Positions 6,831 to 12,596 of a stretch of 16,312 nucleotides of DNA are shown here, one piece after another. The DNA comes from HRBIN29 sp034431815 (GTDB lineage: Bacteria; Chloroflexota; Dehalococcoidia; Tepidiformales; Tepidiformaceae): positions 1 to 16,312 of the forward strand of contig DAOUCS010000061.1 in NCBI GenBank assembly GCA_034431815.1, read 5' to 3'. The position numbers were made by a program, and so were the translations under genes. How positions within the stretch are numbered: position 1 is the first letter of the stretch; every line of letters starts with the position of its first letter. Under the pieces are notes generated by a model that saw only the letters and a list, made by a program, of their open reading frames with translations, searched no databases and was not told where the DNA came from.

Positions 6831-8117
6831 ATGCGCTACTACATCTGGACCGTCGGCTGCCAAATGAACAAGGCGGATAGCGAGAAGCTGGCCGCCGGCT
6901 TCCAGCGTCTCGGCCTCCGCCCCGCAGACCGGATGGAGCGGGCCGACATCGTCGTCCTCAACACCTGCAGCGTGCGCCAGCACGCCGAGGATCGTGCCTA
7001 CTCGAAGCTTGGCCGGGTCCGCCTCCTCAAGCGGCAGCGCCCGGCGCTGAAGGTCGCGGTCATGGGCTGCATGGTGGGGCTCAAGACCGACGACCTCCGC
7101 CGCCGCTTCCCGTTCGTCGACGTGTTCGCCCGCCCGCAGCAGTTCGAGCCGATCATCGAGCTCGTGCAGGGGCCGGCCGAGGACCTCGGGGGCGAATTCT
7201 GGCCCACCACCTTCGCCGTTCCCGAAGGCCCGACCGCCTACGTTCCCGTCATCCACGGCTGCAACAAGTTCTGTACCTACTGCATCGTCCCCTACCGCCG
7301 CGGGCGGGAGCGCAGCCGGCCGATCGCCGACGTTGTCCGCGAGGTGGAGTTCCTCGCCCGCCACGGCGTCCGCGAGGTCACCCTCCTCGGACAGACGGTG
7401 GAAGCGTACGGCCACGATCTGCCCGACCAGCCGGACCTCGGGGACCTGATGCGAGCGGTCTCCGAGGTCGAGGGCATCGCCCGCATCCGCTTCCTCACCT
7501 CGTACCCGAAGGACATGACGCGGCGGATCCTGGAGGCCGTGGCCGAACTGCCGAAGGTGATGGAGTGCTTCTCGCTCCCCGTCCAGTCGGGCTCCGACCG
7601 CGTCCTCGAATCGATGCGGCGCGGCTACACCCGCGCCGAGTACCTCGCCAAGATCCGCGAGGTCCGGGAGCTCATGCCCGAAGCCGGTATCACGACCGAC
7701 GTCATCGTCGGCTACCCCGGCGAAACCGAGGAGGATTTCCGGCAAACGCTCGAACTCCTAGAAGAGGTGCGCTTCGACAAAGTGCACGTGGCCGCCTACT
7801 CCCCGCGCCCCGGGACGATCGCCTGGCGGAAGCTCCCGGACGATGTCCCTGCCGAGGTGAAGGCGGAACGGCTGCATCGGGTCGAAGAGCTGGAAGCCCG
7901 CATCTCCCTGGAGCTGAACGAACGGTACGTGGGCACCGTCCAGGAAATCCTCGTGGAAGGGGTTCGCGGCGGGCAGCCCTTCGGCCGCACGCGGACCGGC
8001 AAGCTCGTTCACCTGGACGCCCCGGCCCGCGTCGGCGAGCTGGTGGAGGTCCGCATCGAGCACGCCGGGCCGTTCGCCCTGCGCGGCGTCCCTGTCGACG
8101 CCCTGGCGCTTGTCTAG
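6831..8117 (+). CDS. miaB: tRNA-2-methylthio-N6-dimethylallyladenosine synthase MiaB
   Basis: 428-residue radical-SAM methylthiotransferase that adds the 2-methylthio group to i6A37 of tRNAs reading UNN codons. N-terminal UPF0004 domain Cys ligands for the auxiliary Fe-S cluster are Cys10 (VGCQMN), Cys46 (NTCSVR) and Cys80 (MGCM). The radical-SAM CxxxCxxC motif is Cys144/Cys148/Cys151 in GCNKFCTYCIVPY. A C-terminal TRAM domain begins about residue 363 (RYVGTVQEILVEG). CQMNxxDS and GCNKFCTYC favour MiaB over MtaB and RimO. The ATG at 6831 with GAGG 5 nt upstream is preferred to a GTG at 6798 directly after the tRNA CCA, because the family N-terminus starts RYYIWTVGCQMN. The stop shares CTAG with the convergent neighbour. 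The adjacent tRNA-Ser(GCU) is not an expected MiaB substrate. Confidence 0.95.
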   Translation: MRYYIWTVGCQMNKADSEKLAAGFQRLGLRPADRMERADIVVLNTCSVRQHAEDRAYSKLGRVRLLKRQRPALKVAVMGCMVGLKTDDLRRRFPFVDVFARPQQFEPIIELVQGPAEDLGGEFWPTTFAVPEGPTAYVPVIHGCNKFCTYCIVPYRRGRERSRPIADVVREVEFLARHGVREVTLLGQTVEAYGHDLPDQPDLGDLMRAVSEVEGIARIRFLTSYPKDMTRRILEAVAELPKVMECFSLPVQSGSDRVLESMRRGYTRAEYLAKIREVRELMPEAGITTDVIVGYPGETEEDFRQTLELLEEVRFDKVHVAAYSPRPGTIAWRKLPDDVPAEVKAERLHRVEELEARISLELNERYVGTVQEILVEGVRGGQPFGRTRTGKLVHLDAPARVGELVEVRIEHAGPFALRGVPVDALALV

Positions 8118-8467
8118 CGCGCCGCGGGCGCGGGCGGCGCAGCGAACGCCCGCGCCCGTTCGGCCCGATCAACGTATTCGCCGATCGTGAGCGCCGGTCC
8201 CGGGGCGGACACGCGCGCGGCTTCGGCGGCGACGACGAGCGCCCGCACGCCTTCGTGAGGCCCCGCGGGCAGCCACACCTCGACACGGGCAGGCCGATCG
8301 GGGTCGCGGCGGTGGTCTACCACCAGCACGTAGAGCTCGCCCACCCGCACGGCCGACACATCGACGCCGTCGAAGCGGCCGAGCGGGGTCGCGGGCTGCC
8401 GTTCTAGGACCCCGTGCCAGGCGCCCGCGAAGGCGAAGCGCATCGGGCCGATGGCGGCGGTGAGCAC
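8114..8467 (-). CDS. Small protein of unknown function
   Basis: 117 codons, not recognised. Support for its being real: it is oriented with nrdJ, fills an otherwise empty gap between miaB and nrdJ, has strong G/C bias at third codon positions, and has balanced composition with alternating strands (VSAVRVGELYVLVVDH, ARVEVWLPAGPHEGVRALVVAA) unlike the Arg/Pro-rich shadow frames nearby. It shows no signal peptide, membrane helix or cysteine motif and is likely a small soluble alpha/beta protein. The start is uncertain: GTG at 8467 lacks a Shine-Dalgarno but follows a possible -10 TACGGT (8479-8474) at leaderless spacing, while an ATG at 8443 is also possible. The stop TAG shares CTAG with the miaB stop, and the last codons lie inside the predicted miaB terminator hairpin. 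Confidence 0.6.
   Translation of the reverse strand: MLTAAIGPMRFAFAGAWHGVLERQPATPLGRFDGVDVSAVRVGELYVLVVDHRRDPDRPARVEVWLPAGPHEGVRALVVAAEAARVSAPGPALTIGEYVDRAERARAFAAPPAPAAR
8126..8157 (+). terminator. Hairpin terminator candidate for miaB
   Basis: A perfect 11-bp GC stem (8126-8136 with 8147-8157) around a 10-nt loop begins 9 nt after the miaB stop. It is followed only by GTTCGG, so there is no proper U tract. A second, mutually exclusive 7-bp stem (8119-8125 with 8134-8140) overlaps it. The hairpin lies in the 3' coding end of the small convergent gene. Confidence 0.45.
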
Positions 8468-8473
8468 CTTTCG

Positions 8474-8504
8474 ACCGTACTGCCGGGAGATGAACGGTCC
8501 GCAA
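8474..8504 (-). promoter_or_regulatory. Weak candidate promoter for the small unknown gene
   Basis: On the minus strand, TTGCGG (8504-8499), a 19-bp spacer and TACGGT (8479-8474) would start transcription at about the GTG at 8467. Matches are modest and the spacing is slightly long. Confidence 0.25.
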
Positions 8505-8516
8505 GGGCCGAAGAGC

Positions 8517-8550
8517 CGGAGGCCCCGCCGCTCTTTGGGCGGGGCCTCCG
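8517..8550 (-). terminator. Strong hairpin downstream of nrdJ
   Basis: A perfect 13-bp stem (8517-8529 with 8538-8550) with an 8-nt loop lies 65 nt after the nrdJ stop and 50 nt before the small gene. It is the longest perfect inverted repeat I found in the intergenic DNA. Neither side has a convincing run of T, so it may terminate inefficiently or stabilise the 3' end of the nrdJ message. Confidence 0.6.
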
Positions 8551-8614
8551 CTGTCCGAGGGGAGGGAAGCCCAGACGCTTCGCAGCTTCCCAGGTCCCCG
8601 TTATCGTTCCGCGA

Positions 8615-10915
8615 TCAGCCGCACTTGTTGTAGCCGCAGTTCCGGCAGAGCAAGCAGCCCTCGGCGTAGAAGAGGACCCCGCCGCAGTCGGGGCAGCCGA
8701 TGCCGCTCGGCACGGCGTTGGCGTGCGGGTCGACGCCGGTCGGGTTGGCGAGCTGCTCCGGCGGGATGAGCGTCGGCTGGGCGGCCGCCTCCGTCCCGCC
8801 GAACTTCAGCTCGAGCCAGCGGAACACGTAATCCACGATACTGGTGGCGATGGGAATCTTCGGGTTGTTCGTGGGCCCGCTCGGCTCGAAGCGCGTGTTC
8901 TTCAGCTTGCTGGCCAGCTCGGTGAGCGGTACGCCGTACTGGAGGGCGTAGCTCGTCAGCATGGCCACGGTGTCCATGAGGCCGCTCACCGTCGAGCCCT
9001 GTTTGCTCACGTTGATGAAGAGCTCGCCCGGCGTCCCGTCATCGAACAGCCCGACGGTCATGTACCCTTCCTGCTCGCCCACGCGGAACTTGTGGGTGAT
9101 GGATTGCCGCTCATCGGGGAGCTTGCGCCGCACTGGCTTCCGGTGCCGGGCGAGCAGTTCTTGCGCCGCACGGATCGCCTCCTGCGGGTCCACCGGCTCG
9201 GCCGGGGACTTCGCCGCGGGCGAATCCTTGTGGTAGAGCACCTGCTCTTGCCGCGAGCCGTCCCGGTAGTAGCTTATGCTCTTCAGCCCCATGTCGTAGG
9301 CGAGCATGTACAGCCGCTTCACGTCCTCGACCGTGTGCCAGTGGGGAGCGTTCACCGTCTTCGAAATCGAGGAGTCGTTGTACCGCTGCGCCGCCGCCTG
9401 CACCCGCACGTGGTCTTCGGGCGTGATGTCGTTGGCGGCCACGAGCCACTCGGGCCGGTTCGGCGAGTAGTACAGATCGGCCCAGCGCGAGGTCACGCTG
9501 TACTGGCCCGTCCGGTCGCTCCGCAGATAGTCGAAGTCGAAGTACGGCTCGATGCCGCTGTTCACGCCCGCCAGGAGCGAGGTCGTGCCCGTCGGGGCCT
9601 GCGTCAGCAAGTAGCAGTTGCGGATGCCGTACTTCCTGATGCCTTCGCGGATATCCTCCGGCAGCCGCTTGATGAAGGGCCGGTCCAGATACGCAGGTGC
9701 GAAGGCCGGGAAAGGTCCGCGTTCCTTTGCCAGCTCCACGCTCGCCCGGTACGCCTCGTCGCGGAGGGTGCGGAAGACCGCCTCGGTGAACTCGACCGAC
9801 TCGTCCGAGCCGTAACGGATCTCCATGCGCAGGAGGCAGTCGGCCAGGCCCATCACCCCGATGCCCATGCGGCGAATCCGCTGCTGGCTCTCGCGGCACT
9901 CCGGCAGCGGGTAGTAGGAGAGGTCGATGACGTTGTCGTTGAACCGGACGGCGTAGGGGATGTACTTGCGGAAGGCATCGAAGTCGAACCGCCAGCGGCC
10001 GTCGGCGTCTTGCACCATGAAGGCGTCGAGGTTGAAGGCGCCGAGGAGGCAGGCGCCGTACGGGCCGAGGGGCTGCTCCCCGCACGGGTTCGTGGCGATG
10101 AGGGTCTCGAAGTAGCCGGAGTTCGCCTCTTTGTTCGCCCGTTCGAGGAAGTAGATGCCCGGCTCGGCGCTCTTCCAGGCCGCCTCGCAGATCTCGTCCC
10201 AGAGCTGGCGGGCCTTGATGGTGCGGTACACCTTCCCGTCGAACTTCAGGTCCCAGTCGCCGTCGTTCTTCACCGCCTCCATGAAGGCGTCGGAGATGCA
10301 GACGCTGATGTTGCAGCCTTCGAGGACTCCCGGCGTTTCCTTGGCGTGGATGAACTCGAAGATGTCCGGGTGGTCGTCGTTGAGCATGATCATCGCCGCG
10401 CCGCGGCGGCTTCCGCCCTGGATGATCACGTTCTTCGAGATGAAGGCGAACGGCTGCGCCCAGTTCACCGGACCGGAGGACGTCCCGTTCACGCCGCGGA
10501 CCGGAGCGCCCCGCGGGCGCAGGGTGGACATGTTGATGCCGACGCCGCCGCCGCGGGACTGGATCTCGACCCACTCATTGAGGGACTTCATGATGCCCTG
10601 GCGGCTGTCCTCCGGACTAGGGATGACGTAGCAGTTCTGAGCCGTGACACCAGCACCGGTGCCCATGGCGTGGTTGATGCGCCCTCCGGGCACGTAGCGG
10701 AATCCCCAAAGCAGGTCAAGGAACCGCTCGGTCCAGAGGCGCCGCTCCTCCTCGCTCTTCTCGTTCTCGGCGACGGCGCGGGCCACGCGCTGCCAGGCTT
10801 CGTGCGGGTACTGCTCGCCCTCGTGGGCGTACCGGTCGCGGAAGATCTTCAGCTGAATCTCGCTGTACTGAAATTCCCGTTCGCCCACGGTTCGCCTCTC
10901 GGAAAGCTGGGTCAT
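8615..10915 (-). CDS. nrdJ: Adenosylcobalamin-dependent (class II) ribonucleoside-diphosphate reductase
   Basis: 766-residue class II ribonucleotide reductase making deoxyribonucleotides with an adenosylcobalamin radical, with no oxygen or small subunit needed. Catalytic NPCGE is at residues 276-280 (Asn276, Cys278 radical site, Glu280). The redox pair is likely Cys95 (AQNCYV) and Cys289 (GACLLGAFNL). Other family blocks are VEIQSRGGGVGINMS (116-130), GGSRRGAAM (167-175) and APTGTTSLLAGVNSGIEP further on. The C-terminal tail carries a Cys-rich zinc/redox motif, GCPDCGG then CLLCRNCGYNKCG, typical of NrdJ. No intein is present. The ATG at 10915 is preferred over those at 10933/10930 because GGAGGGA (10928-10922) sits 7 nt before it. 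nrdR lies directly upstream in the same orientation, and a LexA-like palindrome lies 39 nt before the start. Confidence 0.96.
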   Translation of the reverse strand: MTQLSERRTVGEREFQYSEIQLKIFRDRYAHEGEQYPHEAWQRVARAVAENEKSEEERRLWTERFLDLLWGFRYVPGGRINHAMGTGAGVTAQNCYVIPSPEDSRQGIMKSLNEWVEIQSRGGGVGINMSTLRPRGAPVRGVNGTSSGPVNWAQPFAFISKNVIIQGGSRRGAAMIMLNDDHPDIFEFIHAKETPGVLEGCNISVCISDAFMEAVKNDGDWDLKFDGKVYRTIKARQLWDEICEAAWKSAEPGIYFLERANKEANSGYFETLIATNPCGEQPLGPYGACLLGAFNLDAFMVQDADGRWRFDFDAFRKYIPYAVRFNDNVIDLSYYPLPECRESQQRIRRMGIGVMGLADCLLRMEIRYGSDESVEFTEAVFRTLRDEAYRASVELAKERGPFPAFAPAYLDRPFIKRLPEDIREGIRKYGIRNCYLLTQAPTGTTSLLAGVNSGIEPYFDFDYLRSDRTGQYSVTSRWADLYYSPNRPEWLVAANDITPEDHVRVQAAAQRYNDSSISKTVNAPHWHTVEDVKRLYMLAYDMGLKSISYYRDGSRQEQVLYHKDSPAAKSPAEPVDPQEAIRAAQELLARHRKPVRRKLPDERQSITHKFRVGEQEGYMTVGLFDDGTPGELFINVSKQGSTVSGLMDTVAMLTSYALQYGVPLTELASKLKNTRFEPSGPTNNPKIPIATSIVDYVFRWLELKFGGTEAAAQPTLIPPEQLANPTGVDPHANAVPSGIGCPDCGGVLFYAEGCLLCRNCGYNKCG

Positions 10916-10928
10916 CGGTGGTCCCTCC

Positions 10929-10958
10929 ATCATACCGCATGGTTCGGCTTCATGCGAA
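10929..10958 (-). promoter_or_regulatory. Tentative nrdJ promoter overlapping the palindrome
   Basis: On the minus strand TATGAT (10934-10929, five of six -10 bases) lies 18 bp from TTCGCA (10958-10953), which overlaps the LexA-like box. Against it, the predicted mRNA start near 10922 would leave the Shine-Dalgarno at or outside the 5' end, so nrdJ may instead be read from the nrdR promoter. Confidence 0.3.
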
Positions 10959-10968
10959 CAGATGTTCC
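10955..10968. promoter_or_regulatory. LexA (SOS box)-like palindrome upstream of nrdJ
   Basis: CGAACAGATGTTCC contains a perfect GAAC-N4-GTTC palindrome and matches the Bacillus/Actinobacteria-type SOS box (CGAAC-N4-GTTCG) at all but the last base; the internal AGAT also fits the RNRY preference. It lies in the nrdR-nrdJ gap, on either strand 39 nt from the nrdJ ATG. Binding by LexA is an inference. Confidence 0.5.
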
Positions 10969-11003
10969 AGTGCAGGTTCGAGCCCGCGCCCTCGTCTCAC
11001 CCT

Positions 11004-11579
11004 CTACTGCCCGTCGGTGCCCGTCGCCCGTCGGGCCGCCCGGCCGGCCACGACCCGCGGGCGGGGCGGCACCGCTCCTGCCGGCTCATCGATGAGGGGA
11101 AGCTGGAGCATCCGCTCTTCTGCAGTGGGCACGCGCCCTTCTTCGAGCGCGCGCAACGCCTCTTTCAGCTCCTCGAGGTCGGCGAAGGCGCGGTACACCG
11201 AGGCGAAGCGGATGTAGGCGATATGGTCGAGTTTCCGCAGGGCGTCCATCGCCAGCGCTCCCACCACCGACGATGGCACCTCGGGCTTCCCCTCCGCCAT
11301 GATCTTCGCCTCGATGTCCGCCACGATCGCCTCGAGCTCGGCGGCAGGGATGTTCCGCTTCGTGCATGCCCGCCGCAGCCCGGCGAGGAGCTTCTCCCGG
11401 TTGAAATCCTCCCGGCGGCCGTCCCGTTTGATGATCTGCACGGCCGCCCGCTGGACCGTTTCCAGGGTGGTGAACCGCTCGCCGCAGGCGACGCACTGCC
11501 GCCGCCGGCGGATCCCGTCGTCCGTCATCCGGCTATCGGTGACCCGCGTGTCCCGGTACCGGCAGAAGGGGCAGCGCAT
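11004..11579 (-). CDS. nrdR: Transcriptional repressor NrdR
   Basis: 191-residue ATP/dATP-sensing zinc-ribbon repressor of ribonucleotide reductase genes. The N-terminal zinc ribbon has Cys3/Cys6 (MRCPFC) and Cys29/Cys32 (CVACG), with SRMTDDGIRRRRQC between them. The ATP-cone follows from about residue 46 (VQIIKRDGRREDFNREKLLAGLRRA in the family pattern) to about 135 (IAYIRFASVYRAF). The C-terminal 40 residues after that are a variable tail. The ATG at 11579 is fixed by GGAGG 6 nt upstream and by the universal MRCPFC start; an extension to 11648 is rejected. nrdJ lies 88 nt downstream on the same strand and is the obvious target, though I find no NrdR box of standard spacing upstream of either gene. 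Confidence 0.96.
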   Translation of the reverse strand: MRCPFCRYRDTRVTDSRMTDDGIRRRRQCVACGERFTTLETVQRAAVQIIKRDGRREDFNREKLLAGLRRACTKRNIPAAELEAIVADIEAKIMAEGKPEVPSSVVGALAMDALRKLDHIAYIRFASVYRAFADLEELKEALRALEEGRVPTAEERMLQLPLIDEPAGAVPPRPRVVAGRAARRATGTDGQ

Positions 11580-11599
11580 CGGCGGCCTCCGACGAAATT

Positions 11600-11623
11600 G
11601 CTCAACCGCTCGCGCCCTTGAGC
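11600..11623. repeat. Inverted repeat in the nrdR leader
   Basis: GCTCAA (11600-11605) and TTGAGC (11618-11623) are perfect complements 12 nt apart. The pair lies downstream of the predicted nrdR transcription start (about 11629) and ends 20 nt before the start codon, so it could form a leader stem-loop just ahead of the Shine-Dalgarno. Confidence 0.5.
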
Positions 11624-11635
11624 GCGACAGGCAGC

Positions 11636-11664
11636 ATTCTGCGCCCAAGATGTTGGGCCGTCAA
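11636..11664 (-). promoter_or_regulatory. Promoter of nrdR
   Basis: On the minus strand TTGACG (11664-11659, five of six -35 bases), an exact 17-bp spacer and CAGAAT (11641-11636, four of six -10 bases). Predicted transcription start about 11629, giving a leader of about 50 nt. The spacer is almost wholly occupied by a 16-bp palindrome. It may also drive nrdJ, as no terminator is seen between the two genes. Confidence 0.65.
11643..11658. promoter_or_regulatory. Palindromic operator candidate between -35 and -10 of nrdR
   Basis: GCCCAA-GATG-TTGGGC is a perfect 6+6 inverted repeat with a 4-nt centre, set between the -35 and -10 of the nrdR promoter, where a bound dimeric repressor would block RNA polymerase. 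The regulator is unknown; it is not the standard NrdR box. Confidence 0.55.
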
Positions 11665-11745
11665 GCGGCTCGCACTACAAAATCTAGTACTTGCGTGATT
11701 GGCATACGACACATAACAGGGCGTGCCTGTCGAGCCCAGCGAGAA

Positions 11746-11772
11746 GGGGCGGCAGCGCGCCGCTGCCGCCCC
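11746..11772 (-). terminator. Rho-independent-type terminator of the sdhCAB operon
   Basis: A perfect 12-bp stem (11746-11757 with 11761-11772) with a 3-nt loop lies 24 nt after the sdhB stop. On the minus strand it is followed by TTCT, a short T-rich stretch. It separates sdhCAB from the nrdR promoter. Confidence 0.75.
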
Positions 11773-11795
11773 CGGTTGCCACTCCGGCGCGGCCG

Positions 11796-12596
11796 TCAGA
11801 CGGCCGCTTCCTCCGCCCCCGGGATGGGCCGGGCGAGCTGCCGCTTGTCGAGGAACTTCGCCCGGATGTAGTCGCGGTGCATCTTGGCGATGAAGTCCAG
11901 CGAAATCCCCTTCGGGCAGGCCGCCTCGCACTCGCCGGTGTTGGTGCAGCTGCCGAAGTACTGCTCCATCGTCTCCACCATCGAGACGACCCGGCTCCAC
12001 CGCTCGGGCTGCCCCTGGGGGAGGAGGTTCAGGTGGCTCACCTTCGCCGCCGTGAAGAGCTGGGCGGCCCCGTTCGGGCAGGCGGCCACGCAGGCCCCGC
12101 AGCCGATGCAGGTCGCCGCGTCGAAGGCGCGATCGGCCACCGGCTTCGGCACCCGCACGCTGTTCGCCTCCGGCGCCGAGCCGGTGTTGACGGAGATGTA
12201 GCCGCCGGCGGCGATGATCCGGTCGAAGGCGCTCCGGTCCACCACCAGGTCCTTCAGCACCGGGAACGCCGCCGCCCGCCACGGCTCGACGACGATCGTG
12301 TCGCCGTCCTTGAAGTGCCGCATGTGGAGCTGGCAGACGGTCGTGCGGGGGAGCGGGCCGTGCGGGACCCCGTTGATCATGAAGCCGCAGCTGCCGCAGA
12401 TGCCTTCCCGGCAGTCGTGCGCGAAGGCGATGGGTTCCTTCCCCTCCGCCGTGAGCCGCTCGTTCAGGACGTCGAGCATCTCGAGGAAGGACATGTGCTC
12501 GTTGATGCCCTCGACCCGGTACGTTTCGAACCGGCCCGGCTTGTCGGGGCCGGCCTGCCGCCACACCTTCAGGGTGAGCGTCATCGTCCTGCTCAT
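11796..12596 (-). CDS. sdhB: Succinate dehydrogenase/fumarate reductase iron-sulfur subunit
   Basis: 266-residue electron-transfer subunit of complex II, passing electrons from SdhA flavin to the membrane quinone site. The [2Fe-2S] ligands are Cys62, Cys67, Cys70 and Cys88 (DCREGICGSCG, then TTVC). The C-terminal ferredoxin-like domain has Cys163/Cys166/Cys169/Cys173 (CIGCGACVAACP) and Cys217/Cys223/Cys227 for the [4Fe-4S] and [3Fe-4S] centres. This spacing is the form found with five-helix cytochrome b subunits. The ATG at 12596 overlaps the sdhA stop (ATGA) and has GAGGAG 6 nt upstream; the upstream in-frame extension to 12650 lies inside sdhA and is rejected. A hairpin terminator follows. 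Confidence 0.97.
   Translation of the reverse strand: MSRTMTLTLKVWRQAGPDKPGRFETYRVEGINEHMSFLEMLDVLNERLTAEGKEPIAFAHDCREGICGSCGFMINGVPHGPLPRTTVCQLHMRHFKDGDTIVVEPWRAAAFPVLKDLVVDRSAFDRIIAAGGYISVNTGSAPEANSVRVPKPVADRAFDAATCIGCGACVAACPNGAAQLFTAAKVSHLNLLPQGQPERWSRVVSMVETMEQYFGSCTNTGECEAACPKGISLDFIAKMHRDYIRAKFLDKRQLARPIPGAEEAAV

Noticed and set aside
5685..7745. A 686-codon open frame on the minus strand spanning miaB, the tRNA and the oxidoreductase
   Set aside because: It is antisense to miaB and the tRNA and out of frame with the oxidoreductase; high GC removes stop codons by chance.
8615..10915. Intein or insertion in nrdJ
   Set aside because: Length and order of motifs match an uninterrupted class II reductase.
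10970..10990. A T-arm-like string (GGTTCGAGCC) in the nrdR-nrdJ gap
   Set aside because: No acceptor, anticodon or D arm can be folded around it, so it is not a tRNA or an obvious tRNA remnant.
10916..11003. Cobalamin riboswitch in the leader of the B12-dependent nrdJ
   Set aside because: The gap to nrdR is only 88 nt, too short for a cobalamin riboswitch, and no B12-box-like sequence is visible.
8414..11095. An 893-codon open frame on the plus strand opposite nrdJ
   Set aside because: It is the antisense shadow of a highly conserved GC-rich gene; its translation is Arg/Val/Glu-rich with no recognisable domain, and nrdJ motifs on the other strand are unambiguous.
10916..11700. NrdR boxes upstream of nrdJ and nrdR
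   Set aside because: I searched by eye for the 16-bp pattern with CxA-N4-TxG cores and a second copy about 31 bp away, and found none with the standard spacing.
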